Under the pieces are notes generated by a model, which made no database searches, was not told where the DNA came from, and was given only the letters and a program-made list of their open reading frames with translations. From a bacterium (GTDB taxonomy: Bacteria; Acidobacteriota; Polarisedimenticolia; Polarisedimenticolales; Polarisedimenticolaceae), in NCBI GenBank assembly GCA_024226515.1, contig JAAELQ010000316.1, forward strand, positions 1-35,489: a stretch of DNA of 35,489 nt, read 5' to 3'. Position numbers and translations under genes: made by a program. Shown in pieces: positions 22,389-31,521 of the stretch (positions are counted from its first letter, which is position 1; every line of letters begins with the position of its first letter).

Positions 22389-25300
22389 GGACAGGACGGA
22401 ACGTCGTGCGGCGGGTTGCCCGCTCCGGGATCCTCGGTCGTCCCCACCGCCGATCCGCACGGGTTCTCGCTTCGCACAACGTAGTAGAACGTCTCGTGGG
22501 GCGACGGATCGGGGTCCGTGTCCGTCCAGGATTCGCCATTGACCGTCGTGATGCATGCGAACTGTCCCTCGCCGATGCCGCGCAGGATATCGTAGTCGAA
22601 CGCGGTGCCGCTCGAGGCGTCCGGGCTCCACGTCAACAGCGTGTCGCTTCCGGGGCCCGGGGCGACCGCGAGGTCCTGGATCGCGAGGGGCACGGCCCAC
22701 GCCGTTCCGTCCGCGGGCGCGCAGTCGTCTCCGAGGCAGGTGTTCTCCGAGCCGCCCGCGAAGCCGTGGCCGTCCGTGTCCGGGTCGACGCACGAGTCGG
22801 CACAGTCGTCGACTGTGTCGCCGTCGGTGTCGGTGCAGTCCAGCATGCACGTGGCCTCGTCGTCGTTGCAGTCGTTGGCCGGCGCCTCGTTGCACTCGCC
22901 GGACGGGGGGCCACGCACTCCGTCGCCGTCCTCGTCGATAACGAATACACCGTAGCTCCGCACCTCGTTCACCACGGCACGGATGGCAAGGCGTCCCGGG
23001 TAGTGTGGGTTTTGAACGACCTCACCGCAGACGAAGGACGTGTCCCAGTTGAACTCGTCGAGCAAGAGCTTCAGTTCGAGCTGCTCGCCGATCGTGAGTT
23101 GGCCCTGGAGACTCTCGATCACGGGGATGTGCAGCGTCGCCGGGTCGGTCAGCGTCTCGCACGGTGTGAAGTCGCACGGCTGCAGCACGGCCCCGTTCTG
23201 CTCGAACGACCGCTCGAACCCGACCAGAGTTCGGCCCTCGAACGCCGGCAGCGTCGGATCGTTCCCGCCCACGACGCCGAACACCGCGGAGCTACCGAGC
23301 GCGTTCGAGTTGATCGACAGCTGTGCGCCGTTTGCGAGGTCGGCCACCGTGCAGCCCAGCGCCGGGTTGCACGTGCCCGGCGGTGGTACGTTCAGGTCGA
23401 TCGAGAACCAGACCGCGCCGTCGCCCGAGCCTCCGTCCGATCCGGGCGATCCCACGACGAGATCGGAGACCAGGTTGGCGTCGTTCAGCATGCCGCCGCC
23501 CGAGGAGGCGTACCCGAGGTTGTCCAGCGTGAAGTTGCCGGCGATGGCGAAGCCCGCGATCGTACCCTCGACCAGGCCGGTTTGCAGGCTGCCACCGTCG
23601 CACGTGTTGCCGGTGAGGCAATCGGAGGCTTGCCCACACAGGAACCCCCGATTCAGGTCGCACGTCCCGCCGAATGACGTGCATGGCGCATCGTCGTCGC
23701 AGCGAACCGGGAATCCCGCACCGTCCGGCTCGGTGCAGGTGAAGGTCGCCGAACAGACACCCGAGCGCGAAGGCCCCTCGATCACGTAGGCGATCCCGGC
23801 GTCCTCGCTGCCGGTTCCCAGTGGGTCGGCCATCGGGGCGCCGAGCACGACGTCGTCGATTCCGTCGCCCGTCACGTCGCCGACGCCGGCGACGTCGAAG
23901 CCGAGTCGGTCGCCGGCTGCGAAGCCCTCCCACACGATCCCGTCGAGGGTGGCCGTGCCGATGTCGCCCACCGGAATCGACTGCGCCGGCAACCGGGTCG
24001 AGGTCAGGATCACGCGTCCGGTGTCCGGGCGCCCGGGCGCGTCATAGTCCGGCGCTCCGACGAGCAGGTCGTCCTGCCCGTCGCGGCGATGATCGTCGGC
24101 TCTCGCAACGGAGTAGCCCAGCCGCTCGCCCGGGTCCGAGCCCTTGATGTGCGGCAGGCCTGCGGTCGAGATCGCGGCCGATCCCGGATTCAGCGCGCCG
24201 CCCTCGACGAAGTAGGCCGCGCCCGCGTCCTGGTTGCCGTCGGGGTCCGAGTCCGGCGCGCCGAACGCGACGTCGTGTGCCGTCGAGCCCGTGACGTCGC
24301 CCGCGAAGGCGACGTCGTGACCGAGGGCATCGCCCGCGGCGCCCACGTACACGAGGCCGGTCACGTCACTGCAGCCGGCGTCGGTCAGGCAGTCGAGATC
24401 GACGGTGCCCTGCGCCCACAGCGCGTCGGTGTTGCGGATCAGATAGACCGCCCCGGCGCCGCCGTCGTGGCCCGGAGCCCCGAGGATCAGGTCCGGCGCG
24501 CCACAAGTCGTGCCGCTACCGGAGAACACCTCGGGTCCCACCGCGACGGAGGCGCCGATGCGGTCGGCGGTCGTCTCGCCCGGACGCGTGAAGACGAGGC
24601 CCGGGACGCCGCCGGGCGCCCCCACCTGATCGAGGTCGATCGCGTCGCCCGTGGTCGTGGGGTTTCCGTCGACGAGGTTCGGATAGTGGGACGCGAAGTC
24701 GGGGTCGGTCGGGTCGAAGAAGACGAGGTACACCTTGCCCGGGCTGCCCACGCCGACCGGAGACCCCGACGTGCGATCGACCTGCTCGGCGCCGATCAGG
24801 AAGTCGGGGTAGCCGTCGCAGTTGAAGTCGATGCCGCCGCCGACGGTCGTGCCCGCGCGATCGTGGCTGCCGATGCCGTTGAAGACGATGTCGGGCCCGT
24901 TGCCTGCAGGCAGCGGTTGCTGCGGGTCGAGGGTGCGGCCGAAGTAGACGAAGGCGCGCCCGCGCTCGTCACTGAAGCCGGGGTTTCCGGCCAGCACGTC
25001 GTCGATGCCGTCGCCGCTCGCGCCGGCGCCTGCGCCGCCGATGTCGCCGGCGGGCGATACCGACCAGCCGAGGCTCTGCGGCGGGGTGGGTCCGAGCGGC
25101 GCCAGCGGCGGCGCAGGGCCGCCGGGCGGGAAACCGACGCGATCGGCGACGTCGCCGATCGGCGTGGTCGACGGCAGCGAGGAGGGCCCGGGATCCTCCT
25201 CGGTGCGGAAGCGGCTGACGAACGGAGCGAAGGAGCAGCCGTTGACGTCAGTCGCTCCGGACGTCAACTCCGCGGTGTGCAGGCCGGGGGTCGACGGAGT

Positions 25301-28300
25301 GCTGTAGCTCAGAGCCTCGACGGGGTCGAGCGTCGCCTGCAGGCCCGAAGGCGCGACGAAGATGTTCGCGGGGACGACGGCCCCGCCGGGATCGAGCAGA
25401 CGCAACGTCGACGCGTCGAGCGTCGCCGGGTCGACGGGATCCGAGAACGAGATCGTGACGTTCGCCGAGGCCGCCACGCCCAGAGTGTTGTCCTCCGGTA
25501 GCACGGAGACGACCCGGGGGGGCAGGGCGATCGAGCCCGACGTGGCCGACGGGGAGTGTTCGAGTGACAGCGGGATGTCGAAGTCCCGGTCTTCCGCCGT
25601 GCTGCCCGGATCGGTCAGATGGCTGACCTGGATCGAGCACAGTCCCTCAGCGGTGGAATCCGCGGTGGTCTCCAGCACGACGAAATAACTGCGCGTTGCG
25701 CCCGGGCCGACCCGAACTTCGGGATCTGCGTCGCCCAGCACCACGGTCTCTACTCCGTTCGTGAGGTCGAGCGTCCCGACGGCGGCGACCTCGACGTCGG
25801 CCGGGTCGAAGGCTCCGGAGCCGTCGTCACGGTGGATCGAAAGGCGCTCGATCACCGCGTTGGCCTGTCCCGTGGTCAATGGGCTTCCCGGGCTCGTCTC
25901 GAACAGAAGGTCGAGCGTCGCCAGCTCCAGGTCCGCGTCGCCGGCGCGGCCCCGATGCGATGCGTCGATGCGCAACACGCTCGCGATGTCCGAGTTCGCC
26001 TGCGTGGGCGGCGCGACGTCCGTCGTCTTCAGCGAGAACTGACCGCCGAGGTTCTCGAACCAGGCCACCCTGTTGTCGAGGTACGAGGCTGACAGCAGGT
26101 CGAGATCTCCGTCGGAGTCGATGTCCGCCGCGTACACTCCGGAGGCGTAATCGGCGCCGTCAGTGAGGACATGCTCCGTCCACGCGGGTGGGGCACCGCC
26201 GCTACTTTCGTGCCACACGATCGTATCGTCCTCGACCGAGGCCACGAACACGTCGACGTCGCCGTCGAGATCCGCATCGCCGGTGAAGACCCCGAACGGT
26301 CCGTCGGCGTTCTCGGTGATCGTCTGCGCAGGGCCCCACGTTCCCGCGCCGTCGGTGTTCTCAATCCAGACGACGGAGTTGTCGTCGAGCGGTCCGAAGT
26401 GCCCGACGACGACGACGTCGAGATCACCGTCATTGTCGACGTCCGCCACCGACGTGCGCCAGGGGTCCGTGATCGCCGCCACCGGAAGCACGGGGTCGAA
26501 CGTGCCGCCTCCGTCATTCCTGCGCCAGCGGACGACGTTGTCCACGGCCTCGGTCCAGAGGACGTCGAGTTTGCCGTCTCGATCGAAGTCCTCGGCCACC
26601 ACCGACGACGCACCGCCGGCCATGCCCCACAACTCGTGCTGAGCCCAGGCGCCTACGGCGGGAGTGCCGTCGTTCTCGTGCCAGTAGACGGCGCCGTCAT
26701 TGCCCGAGCCGGATCCCGACGCGACGGACAGCACGTCGAGATGTCCGTCCCCGTCCACATCACCCGTCGAGACGTCGATTGCTTCCTCGACCGTTGTGGA
26801 GATCACCACCTGCGTGAAGTTGCCGTTGCCGTCGTTGTCGTACCACGCGATCTTGTCGTCCTGCCTCGAGGCTGAGAGCAGATCGATGTCGCCGTCGCCG
26901 TCCACGTCATCACCGAACACGACCCAGCCTTCGTCGAGTTGATCCGACACCAGAATGGGAGCCGAGAACGTCCCCTTGCCGTCGAGGTTGCGGTACCACT
27001 CGATCACGCCCACCGTGGTTGTCTGCACCGACGCCACGTCGACGTCACCGTCGCCGTCGAGGTCGCCGGCCCAGACGGACCTGTTGCGCGAGCTCGGAGA
27101 GACGATGTTGCGCTCCAGCGGGAACAACGCGCTGCGATGGATCGACAGGTTGCGGCTCCACCCGACCGAGCCGATGTCGCACGCACAGCACGCGCCGTGC
27201 AGGGCGCAGGCAGCGCACTGCGTGGCCCAGGCGATCTCGGGGTCGCCGTCCCCGTCGAGGTCGGCGACGGCGGTCCGGCGCGGCTCCTCCACCGTCGAGC
27301 TGAACAGCGTCGTCGAACCCTCTGCGAACAGCCGGCAGTCGTCGCCCATGCCGCAGTCGTTATCCGTCGAGCATACCGTCCCCGACGCGACGCACCGAAG
27401 TTGCCCCAGGTTCTCGAACCAGGCGACTCGGCCCTCGGAGTCGGCGCCGCACGTGTCGGGGCCGGAGATGAGCGTGGCGCTCATGACGAGATCCGGGTCG
27501 CCGTCGCGATCCACGTCGTGTGTCATTCCGGACGATACGATCGCCCCGATATCCTCGACGACGTGCTGCTCGAAACCGATCGGGTCGCCACCGAGGTTCT
27601 CCAACCAGGAGAGACGGCCGACGGGGGGGCCGGTGGAGATCGCCTCGGCAATGACCGCGTCGATGTCCCCGTCCGCGTCCAGATCCCGGGCCTCGATGCG
27701 CTGCAGCAGTCCGAACACCCCGGGGGTGATTTCACGCGCGGTCCAGGACAGGGCATCGTCGATCCGGTTCTCGTGCCACTGCACGTGTCCGGCCACGAGT
27801 GAGTTCGGGCGTCGCGCAGCGGACAGCACGTCGAGATCGCCGTCACCGTCCACGTCGGCGAGATCGATCGAGCGGAAGGGAAAGCGATTCGAGACGGCGG
27901 GATCAGCGGACGGTGCATTCGGGTCGAGGAAAACCTCGTGCAGATCGAAGCAGTCGCCGGTGGCGCAGTCGTCCGAACCGTCGCAAGGAGTCAGCTCGTC
28001 GTTGCACAGCCCGTCGTTTTCGAACCAGGCGATCCGTCCGTTGCACTGTGCCGCGACGGCGAGGTCGACGTCACCGTCACGGTCCAGATCTGCGGCGGCG
28101 ATCGAGACCGGGAGGTTCATCTCGCCGTTCGCCGTTCCGAAGCCCCACGTCTGGCTCCAGCAAGTACTCCAGCCGCTGCCGTCCGGTGCGCCGTCCGTGT
28201 CGAACGTCACGACGTGAGGCGCGCCGGCGAAGAGCTGGTCGGGTGAGCCTGGCTCGGTTTCGAGCAGGTTTTCGAACCAGCCGATCTGATCGTCGCGGAA

Positions 28301-28657
28301 GGACGCGAACGCCACGTCGAGGTCGCCGTCGCCGTCCATATCGACCGCCAAAACGTCTTCGGGGCCATCGGCGACACCCTGGGGCGTGCCGACCGGATCC
28401 GGATTGAACGTGATGTCATGCTGAACGAACGACGGAACCGGCGCGTCGCCGAGGTTCTCGAGCCAGGCGATCCGGTCATCGACGCTGGAGGAGTAGAGCA
28501 GGTCGAGATCGCCGTCCCGATCCAGGTCCGCCTCGACGAGCGTCGGGATCAGGTCCACCTGCGAGGTGAGGTCGGCCGGAGGCGAGAAGGGGACCTCGCC
28601 CGCATGAGCCGTCGCGGCGAGCATGCCGAACCACAACAACAAGACCCATGCGAGCAT
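22385..28657 (-). CDS. Giant secreted FG-GAP/VCBS and integrin-type propeller protein (2090 aa)
   Basis: The start is the ATG at 28657, which begins a signal peptide (LAWVLLLWFGMLAATAHA). Longer in-frame starts at 28738 and 28750 would bury it. Residues ~20-880 are many FG-GAP/VCBS repeats with DLDRDGDLDLL-type calcium loops followed by IAWFENLG. Residues ~1045-1150 look like a bacterial Ig-like (Big_5) domain (PRVVSVLPEDNTLGVAASAN). Residues ~1190-1700 form an integrin-alpha-type FG-GAP propeller (GDVTGDGIDDVVLGAP). A Cys-rich part follows, then a thrombospondin type-3-like Ca-binding stretch at ~1905-1985 (DEDGDGVRGPPSGECNEAP) and a fibronectin-III-like end. It is probably a calcium-stabilised surface or secreted adhesion protein. 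The stop overlaps the next FG-GAP gene, so the two are co-translated. No sorting signal is recognised. Confidence 0.88.
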   Translation of the reverse strand: MLAWVLLLWFGMLAATAHAGEVPFSPPADLTSQVDLIPTLVEADLDRDGDLDLLYSSSVDDRIAWLENLGDAPVPSFVQHDITFNPDPVGTPQGVADGPEDVLAVDMDGDGDLDVAFASFRDDQIGWFENLLETEPGSPDQLFAGAPHVVTFDTDGAPDGSGWSTCWSQTWGFGTANGEMNLPVSIAAADLDRDGDVDLAVAAQCNGRIAWFENDGLCNDELTPCDGSDDCATGDCFDLHEVFLDPNAPSADPAVSNRFPFRSIDLADVDGDGDLDVLSAARRPNSLVAGHVQWHENRIDDALSWTAREITPGVFGLLQRIEARDLDADGDIDAVIAEAISTGPPVGRLSWLENLGGDPIGFEQHVVEDIGAIVSSGMTHDVDRDGDPDLVMSATLISGPDTCGADSEGRVAWFENLGQLRCVASGTVCSTDNDCGMGDDCRLFAEGSTTLFSSTVEEPRRTAVADLDGDGDPEIAWATQCAACALHGACCACDIGSVGWSRNLSIHRSALFPLERNIVSPSSRNRSVWAGDLDGDGDVDVASVQTTTVGVIEWYRNLDGKGTFSAPILVSDQLDEGWVVFGDDVDGDGDIDLLSASRQDDKIAWYDNDGNGNFTQVVISTTVEEAIDVSTGDVDGDGHLDVLSVASGSGSGNDGAVYWHENDGTPAVGAWAQHELWGMAGGASSVVAEDFDRDGKLDVLWTEAVDNVVRWRRNDGGGTFDPVLPVAAITDPWRTSVADVDNDGDLDVVVVGHFGPLDDNSVVWIENTDGAGTWGPAQTITENADGPFGVFTGDADLDGDVDVFVASVEDDTIVWHESSGGAPPAWTEHVLTDGADYASGVYAADIDSDGDLDLLSASYLDNRVAWFENLGGQFSLKTTDVAPPTQANSDIASVLRIDASHRGRAGDADLELATLDLLFETSPGSPLTTGQANAVIERLSIHRDDGSGAFDPADVEVAAVGTLDLTNGVETVVLGDADPEVRVGPGATRSYFVVLETTADSTAEGLCSIQVSHLTDPGSTAEDRDFDIPLSLEHSPSATSGSIALPPRVVSVLPEDNTLGVAASANVTISFSDPVDPATLDASTLRLLDPGGAVVPANIFVAPSGLQATLDPVEALSYSTPSTPGLHTAELTSGATDVNGCSFAPFVSRFRTEEDPGPSSLPSTTPIGDVADRVGFPPGGPAPPLAPLGPTPPQSLGWSVSPAGDIGGAGAGASGDGIDDVLAGNPGFSDERGRAFVYFGRTLDPQQPLPAGNGPDIVFNGIGSHDRAGTTVGGGIDFNCDGYPDFLIGAEQVDRTSGSPVGVGSPGKVYLVFFDPTDPDFASHYPNLVDGNPTTTGDAIDLDQVGAPGGVPGLVFTRPGETTADRIGASVAVGPEVFSGSGTTCGAPDLILGAPGHDGGAGAVYLIRNTDALWAQGTVDLDCLTDAGCSDVTGLVYVGAAGDALGHDVAFAGDVTGSTAHDVAFGAPDSDPDGNQDAGAAYFVEGGALNPGSAAISTAGLPHIKGSDPGERLGYSVARADDHRRDGQDDLLVGAPDYDAPGRPDTGRVILTSTRLPAQSIPVGDIGTATLDGIVWEGFAAGDRLGFDVAGVGDVTGDGIDDVVLGAPMADPLGTGSEDAGIAYVIEGPSRSGVCSATFTCTEPDGAGFPVRCDDDAPCTSFGGTCDLNRGFLCGQASDCLTGNTCDGGSLQTGLVEGTIAGFAIAGNFTLDNLGYASSGGGMLNDANLVSDLVVGSPGSDGGSGDGAVWFSIDLNVPPPGTCNPALGCTVADLANGAQLSINSNALGSSAVFGVVGGNDPTLPAFEGRTLVGFERSFEQNGAVLQPCDFTPCETLTDPATLHIPVIESLQGQLTIGEQLELKLLLDEFNWDTSFVCGEVVQNPHYPGRLAIRAVVNEVRSYGVFVIDEDGDGVRGPPSGECNEAPANDCNDDEATCMLDCTDTDGDTVDDCADSCVDPDTDGHGFAGGSENTCLGDDCAPADGTAWAVPLAIQDLAVAPGPGSDTLLTWSPDASSGTAFDYDILRGIGEGQFACITTVNGESWTDTDPDPSPHETFYYVVRSENPCGSAVGTTEDPGAGNPPHDVPSCP

Positions 28658-28774
28658 TCGGACCTGATTGTCGCCACGGAGTTCTGCGGTGCGAATCGCC
28701 GGCGCGAGGATGGATTGTTTTGCAGGCAAAAGCACCATGAAGCCACCCAAAGATCGAGGTCGAAGCTTGGCCCG

Positions 28775-28780
28775 AGTATA
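28775..28780 (-). promoter_or_regulatory. Possible -10 box (TATACT) of the FG-GAP operon
   Basis: TATACT on the minus strand (28780-28775) is 118 bases upstream of the chosen ATG. The best -35 (GTGAC-like around 28805-28800) is weak and its spacing is 19. The rest of 28658-28889 shows no gene I can support. Confidence 0.3.
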
Positions 28781-28889
28781 AGGCGAATGCTCGACTCTGC
28801 GTCACGTTATTCTGGGTAGATGCCTACCGCAAAGCGCGTGCCGTCAGGCGAATGGGCGTTTGCCGGGGGGGATTTTAGGAATGCGACAC

Positions 28890-28914
28890 GGTTGTTCTCC
28901 GGTCGGACACAACC
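28890..28914 (-). terminator. Hairpin downstream of the glmM/DUF429 operon
   Basis: GGTTGT (28890-28895) pairs with ACAACC (28909-28914), and TCCG/CGGA extends the stem inside after a small bulge. It begins 25 bases after the stop at 28940 on the minus strand. There is no T run. It is a likely end of the housekeeping operon. Confidence 0.45.
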
Positions 28915-28939
28915 AGAGGAGACATGGCGCTGCCTGCGC

Positions 28940-30178
28940 TCAGTCCGGCAGCGTCTCGTACACCGCGTTGAGCACCTCGAACGCGTACGTCTTGCCGTCG
29001 CGCGTCGGCACGTAACTGCGCCAGGAGGTCGGGGGCTCGAAGCGGAAGGACAGCGTGCGATGACGGCTGCGCACGAGGCGCAGCGAGGTGCCGCGCGACG
29101 GAGCGCCTCCCTGGACCTCCAGATGCACGGCCAGCTCGTGCAGTCCCTCGGTCGGCAGCGGCGGACCGGCGAGGTGCCGGCAGTGCTTCCACCACACCAT
29201 CTCGTCGAGGTTGTCGAACTCGTAGCGTGGCGGTTGCTCGAAGCTGGCCTCGAGTCGCTGCGCTCGGCCGGGGACGCTGAGCAGGTCGGGCGAGCGCAGC
29301 TTGGCGTCGCGCCCCAGGCGCTCGCGCAGCGAGGCCTGCGGAAACAGCTCGCCGCGCTGCGGCCGTACGTCGGCCTGGGCGAGGCGGCGGATGAACGCGT
29401 CGGCCGGGAGGATCACGTAGCCGTTGGTCTGATCGCCGAGGAACAGGCATTGTTCCGGCGACTCGAGATAGCGCCGCGCAGTCCCCGCGATGAGCAGCGC
29501 GTCGAGCAGGCCGGCGGCCGCCTCGACCTCTGCCTCGGACGCGGCCTGGCGCAACGCCTCGCGCGCGGGCGTCAGATCGAACTCGCAGCCGTCCAGCAGG
29601 CGCAGCAACAGATCCAGCGCGACCGCCTGGTCGGCCCACGACGCCCGCGCCGGCAGGTCCGCCGTGCGGTACGCGGGCGCGGAGAACGCGCGAAACAGCT
29701 CGTCGCGTCCCTGCGCATCGCGCGTCGCCGTGAGGTCGCTCGACTGCCACAGCAGCGATTTCAGCACCAACCCCGGATGCACCTCGGCGAGTCCGCTCTG
29801 GCGCCGGTCGCGGTCGGGATACGGCAGACAGGGGAGGCCGGCCGCGGCCAGCCCGGCGATCAACGCCTCGCCGGCGATGCCGCCCTCCTGCGCCGCAGGC
29901 GCGAGTCGCCCCCCCGGCGGCAGCCGGTGGCCGAAGCGACGCCGCGCCAGGCCTTCGACGGGCCGGCCGCGGGCGGGCTTGGCCGGAACGACGACGGGAA
30001 TATCGACACCGAGAAGAAACGGCTCACCGGAGACGAGCCGCGCGGCGGCAGCGGCGACGCCGGGTAGTCCGTCGACTTGCTCGACCGTCTCGACACGGCC
30101 GTCGGTATCCAGGACGACCAGAGTCTGCCCTCCTTCGCCGAGGCTTCGGAGGGCAAGCTCGACGCCGAGGACTCTCAC
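28940..30178 (-). CDS. DUF429-type predicted RNase H-like protein (412 aa)
   Basis: The GTG start at 30178 overlaps the glmM stop (GTGA). In-frame sequence further upstream is the antisense of glmM. The N-terminal ~230 residues match the layout of DUF429, predicted RNase H-fold nucleases: VRVLGVELA (first acidic strand), FLLGVDIPVVVPAKPARGRP, RRRFGHRLPPGG, GLAEVHPGLVLKSLLW with an acidic residue, and ADQAVALDLLLRLLDG/LLDALLIAGTARRYLE near the usual last acidic helix. The C-terminal ~180 residues (DQTNGYVILPADAFIRRL..., WWKHCRHLAG) are an extra region I do not recognise; it could be a substrate-specific domain. Function is unproven. Overlap with glmM suggests constant co-expression. Confidence 0.6.
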   Translation of the reverse strand: MRVLGVELALRSLGEGGQTLVVLDTDGRVETVEQVDGLPGVAAAAARLVSGEPFLLGVDIPVVVPAKPARGRPVEGLARRRFGHRLPPGGRLAPAAQEGGIAGEALIAGLAAAGLPCLPYPDRDRRQSGLAEVHPGLVLKSLLWQSSDLTATRDAQGRDELFRAFSAPAYRTADLPARASWADQAVALDLLLRLLDGCEFDLTPAREALRQAASEAEVEAAAGLLDALLIAGTARRYLESPEQCLFLGDQTNGYVILPADAFIRRLAQADVRPQRGELFPQASLRERLGRDAKLRSPDLLSVPGRAQRLEASFEQPPRYEFDNLDEMVWWKHCRHLAGPPLPTEGLHELAVHLEVQGGAPSRGTSLRLVRSRHRTLSFRFEPPTSWRSYVPTRDGKTYAFEVLNAVYETLPD

Positions 30179-31521
30179 GCGCCCAGCTCCGAGCGAATCA
30201 CGGCGGCCAGGTGTTCGGCATGCGTGCGGACGTCGTCGGCGTTCTTGCCCTCGAGCATCACGCGCGCCACCGGCTCGGTGCCGGAGTAGCGTAAGACGAC
30301 GCGTCCGGTGCCGCGCAGCTGGCCCTCGATGCTCTCGACGACGGGGCCGATCTTCGCGTGCTCGCGCAGGTTCGGCTTCTCGTTGACGCGCACGTTCAGC
30401 AGCACCTGCGGGTAGGGCGTGATGTCGCGCATGATCGACTCCAGCGGCTCGCCGTTTGCGACCAGCGTGTCCAGCAGCAGCAACCCGGTCAACACGCCGT
30501 CGCCGGTCGTGGCGTGGTCGCGGAAGATCACGTGCCCCGACTGTTCGCCGCCCAGCACTAGATCCTCGGCCACCATGCGTTCCAGGACGTACTTGTCGCC
30601 GACCGACGCGCGGTGCAGCTCGACGCCCTCGTCGCGCAGCCGGTCTTCGAGCCACAGGTTGCTCATGATCGTGGCCACGATGGCGTCCCCGCGCAGCCGC
30701 CCGGACCGCTTGAGCTGGCGGCCGACGATGTACAGCACGTGGTCGCCGCTGACCTCGCGGCCCTCGCGATCGACGGCCAGGCAGCGGTCGGCATCTCCGT
30801 CGAAGGCCAGGCCGAGGTCGCTGCCGGTCCTGCGGACCTCGTCGATCAACTTGTCCAGGTGCAGCGAACCGCAGTCGAGGTTGATGTTGCGACCGTCGGG
30901 CGACGTGCCGATCGCGTGGACGCGCGCCCCGTGATGGCGGAACACCTCGGGGCCGATCACGGTCGCCGAACCGTTCGAGCAGTCGAGCACGACCTCGACG
31001 CCCTCGAAACGGCCGGGCGTGATGACGTTCTCCAGCGATCGCACGTAGGAGTCGACCAGATCTCCGTCGTAGTCCACCTCGGCGCCGTCCGCGCCGGGAT
31101 CCGCGATCCCGTCGTCGATCACGAGGGCCTCGATGCGCATCTCGAGCGCGTCGGCCAGCTTCGACCCGTCGCCGCCGAAGATCTTCAGCCCGTTGTCCTG
31201 GAACGGGTTGTGGCTGGCGGAGATCATCACGCCCGCGTTGAAGCCCGCCTCGCGCACGATGTGCGCCAGGCCGGGCGTGGTGACCACGCCGCAGTCGACG
31301 ACCTCGGCCCCGCGCGAGCGGCAGCCGGCCGCCAGTGCGTCGCGCAGCCAGGGCCCGGACTCACGCGTGTCGCGTCCGATGACCAGCCTCAGCGGGCCGT
31401 CGCTCTCCGCGGGGCGTAGGACTTCGGCGACGGCCACGGCGACGCGACGCACGGTCGCCGCGTCGAGCGGTTCGACTCCGGCCTCGCCGCGGATGCCGTC
31501 GGTTCCGAACAGACGCTTCAT
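30175..31521 (-). CDS. glmM: Phosphoglucosamine mutase GlmM (448 aa)
   Basis: The enzyme converts glucosamine-6-phosphate to glucosamine-1-phosphate, on the route to UDP-GlcNAc for peptidoglycan and lipopolysaccharide. The sequence is full length. It has MKRLFGTDGIRGEA at the N-terminus, the catalytic phosphoserine loop SASHNP (Ser103), the metal loop AFDGDADRCL, the sugar-binding GGEQSGHVIF, and the phosphate-binding RYSGTEPVARVM near the C-terminus. The ATG at 31521 overlaps the ybbR stop (ATGA) and its own stop overlaps the DUF429 gene (GTGA). GlmM next to cdaA and ybbR is the classic arrangement in which GlmM can regulate the c-di-AMP cyclase by direct contact. That interaction is known in Firmicutes and only inferred here. 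Confidence 0.97.
   Translation of the reverse strand: MKRLFGTDGIRGEAGVEPLDAATVRRVAVAVAEVLRPAESDGPLRLVIGRDTRESGPWLRDALAAGCRSRGAEVVDCGVVTTPGLAHIVREAGFNAGVMISASHNPFQDNGLKIFGGDGSKLADALEMRIEALVIDDGIADPGADGAEVDYDGDLVDSYVRSLENVITPGRFEGVEVVLDCSNGSATVIGPEVFRHHGARVHAIGTSPDGRNINLDCGSLHLDKLIDEVRRTGSDLGLAFDGDADRCLAVDREGREVSGDHVLYIVGRQLKRSGRLRGDAIVATIMSNLWLEDRLRDEGVELHRASVGDKYVLERMVAEDLVLGGEQSGHVIFRDHATTGDGVLTGLLLLDTLVANGEPLESIMRDITPYPQVLLNVRVNEKPNLREHAKIGPVVESIEGQLRGTGRVVLRYSGTEPVARVMLEGKNADDVRTHAEHLAAVIRSELGA

Noticed and set aside
24089..25501. 470-codon plus-strand frame inside the giant FG-GAP gene
   Set aside because: It is an antisense shadow of calcium-loop repeats (Arg/Val/Asp-rich), with no motif and no ribosome-binding site.
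28658..28889. A further small gene between the two minus-strand operons
   Set aside because: Only short frames without ribosome-binding sites or recognisable sequence were seen. The interval looks like a promoter/terminator region.
30179..30655. Longer start for the DUF429-type protein inside glmM
   Set aside because: The extra 159 codons are the antisense-offset reading of glmM and are Arg-rich. The GTG overlapping the glmM stop fits the coupling seen along the whole operon.
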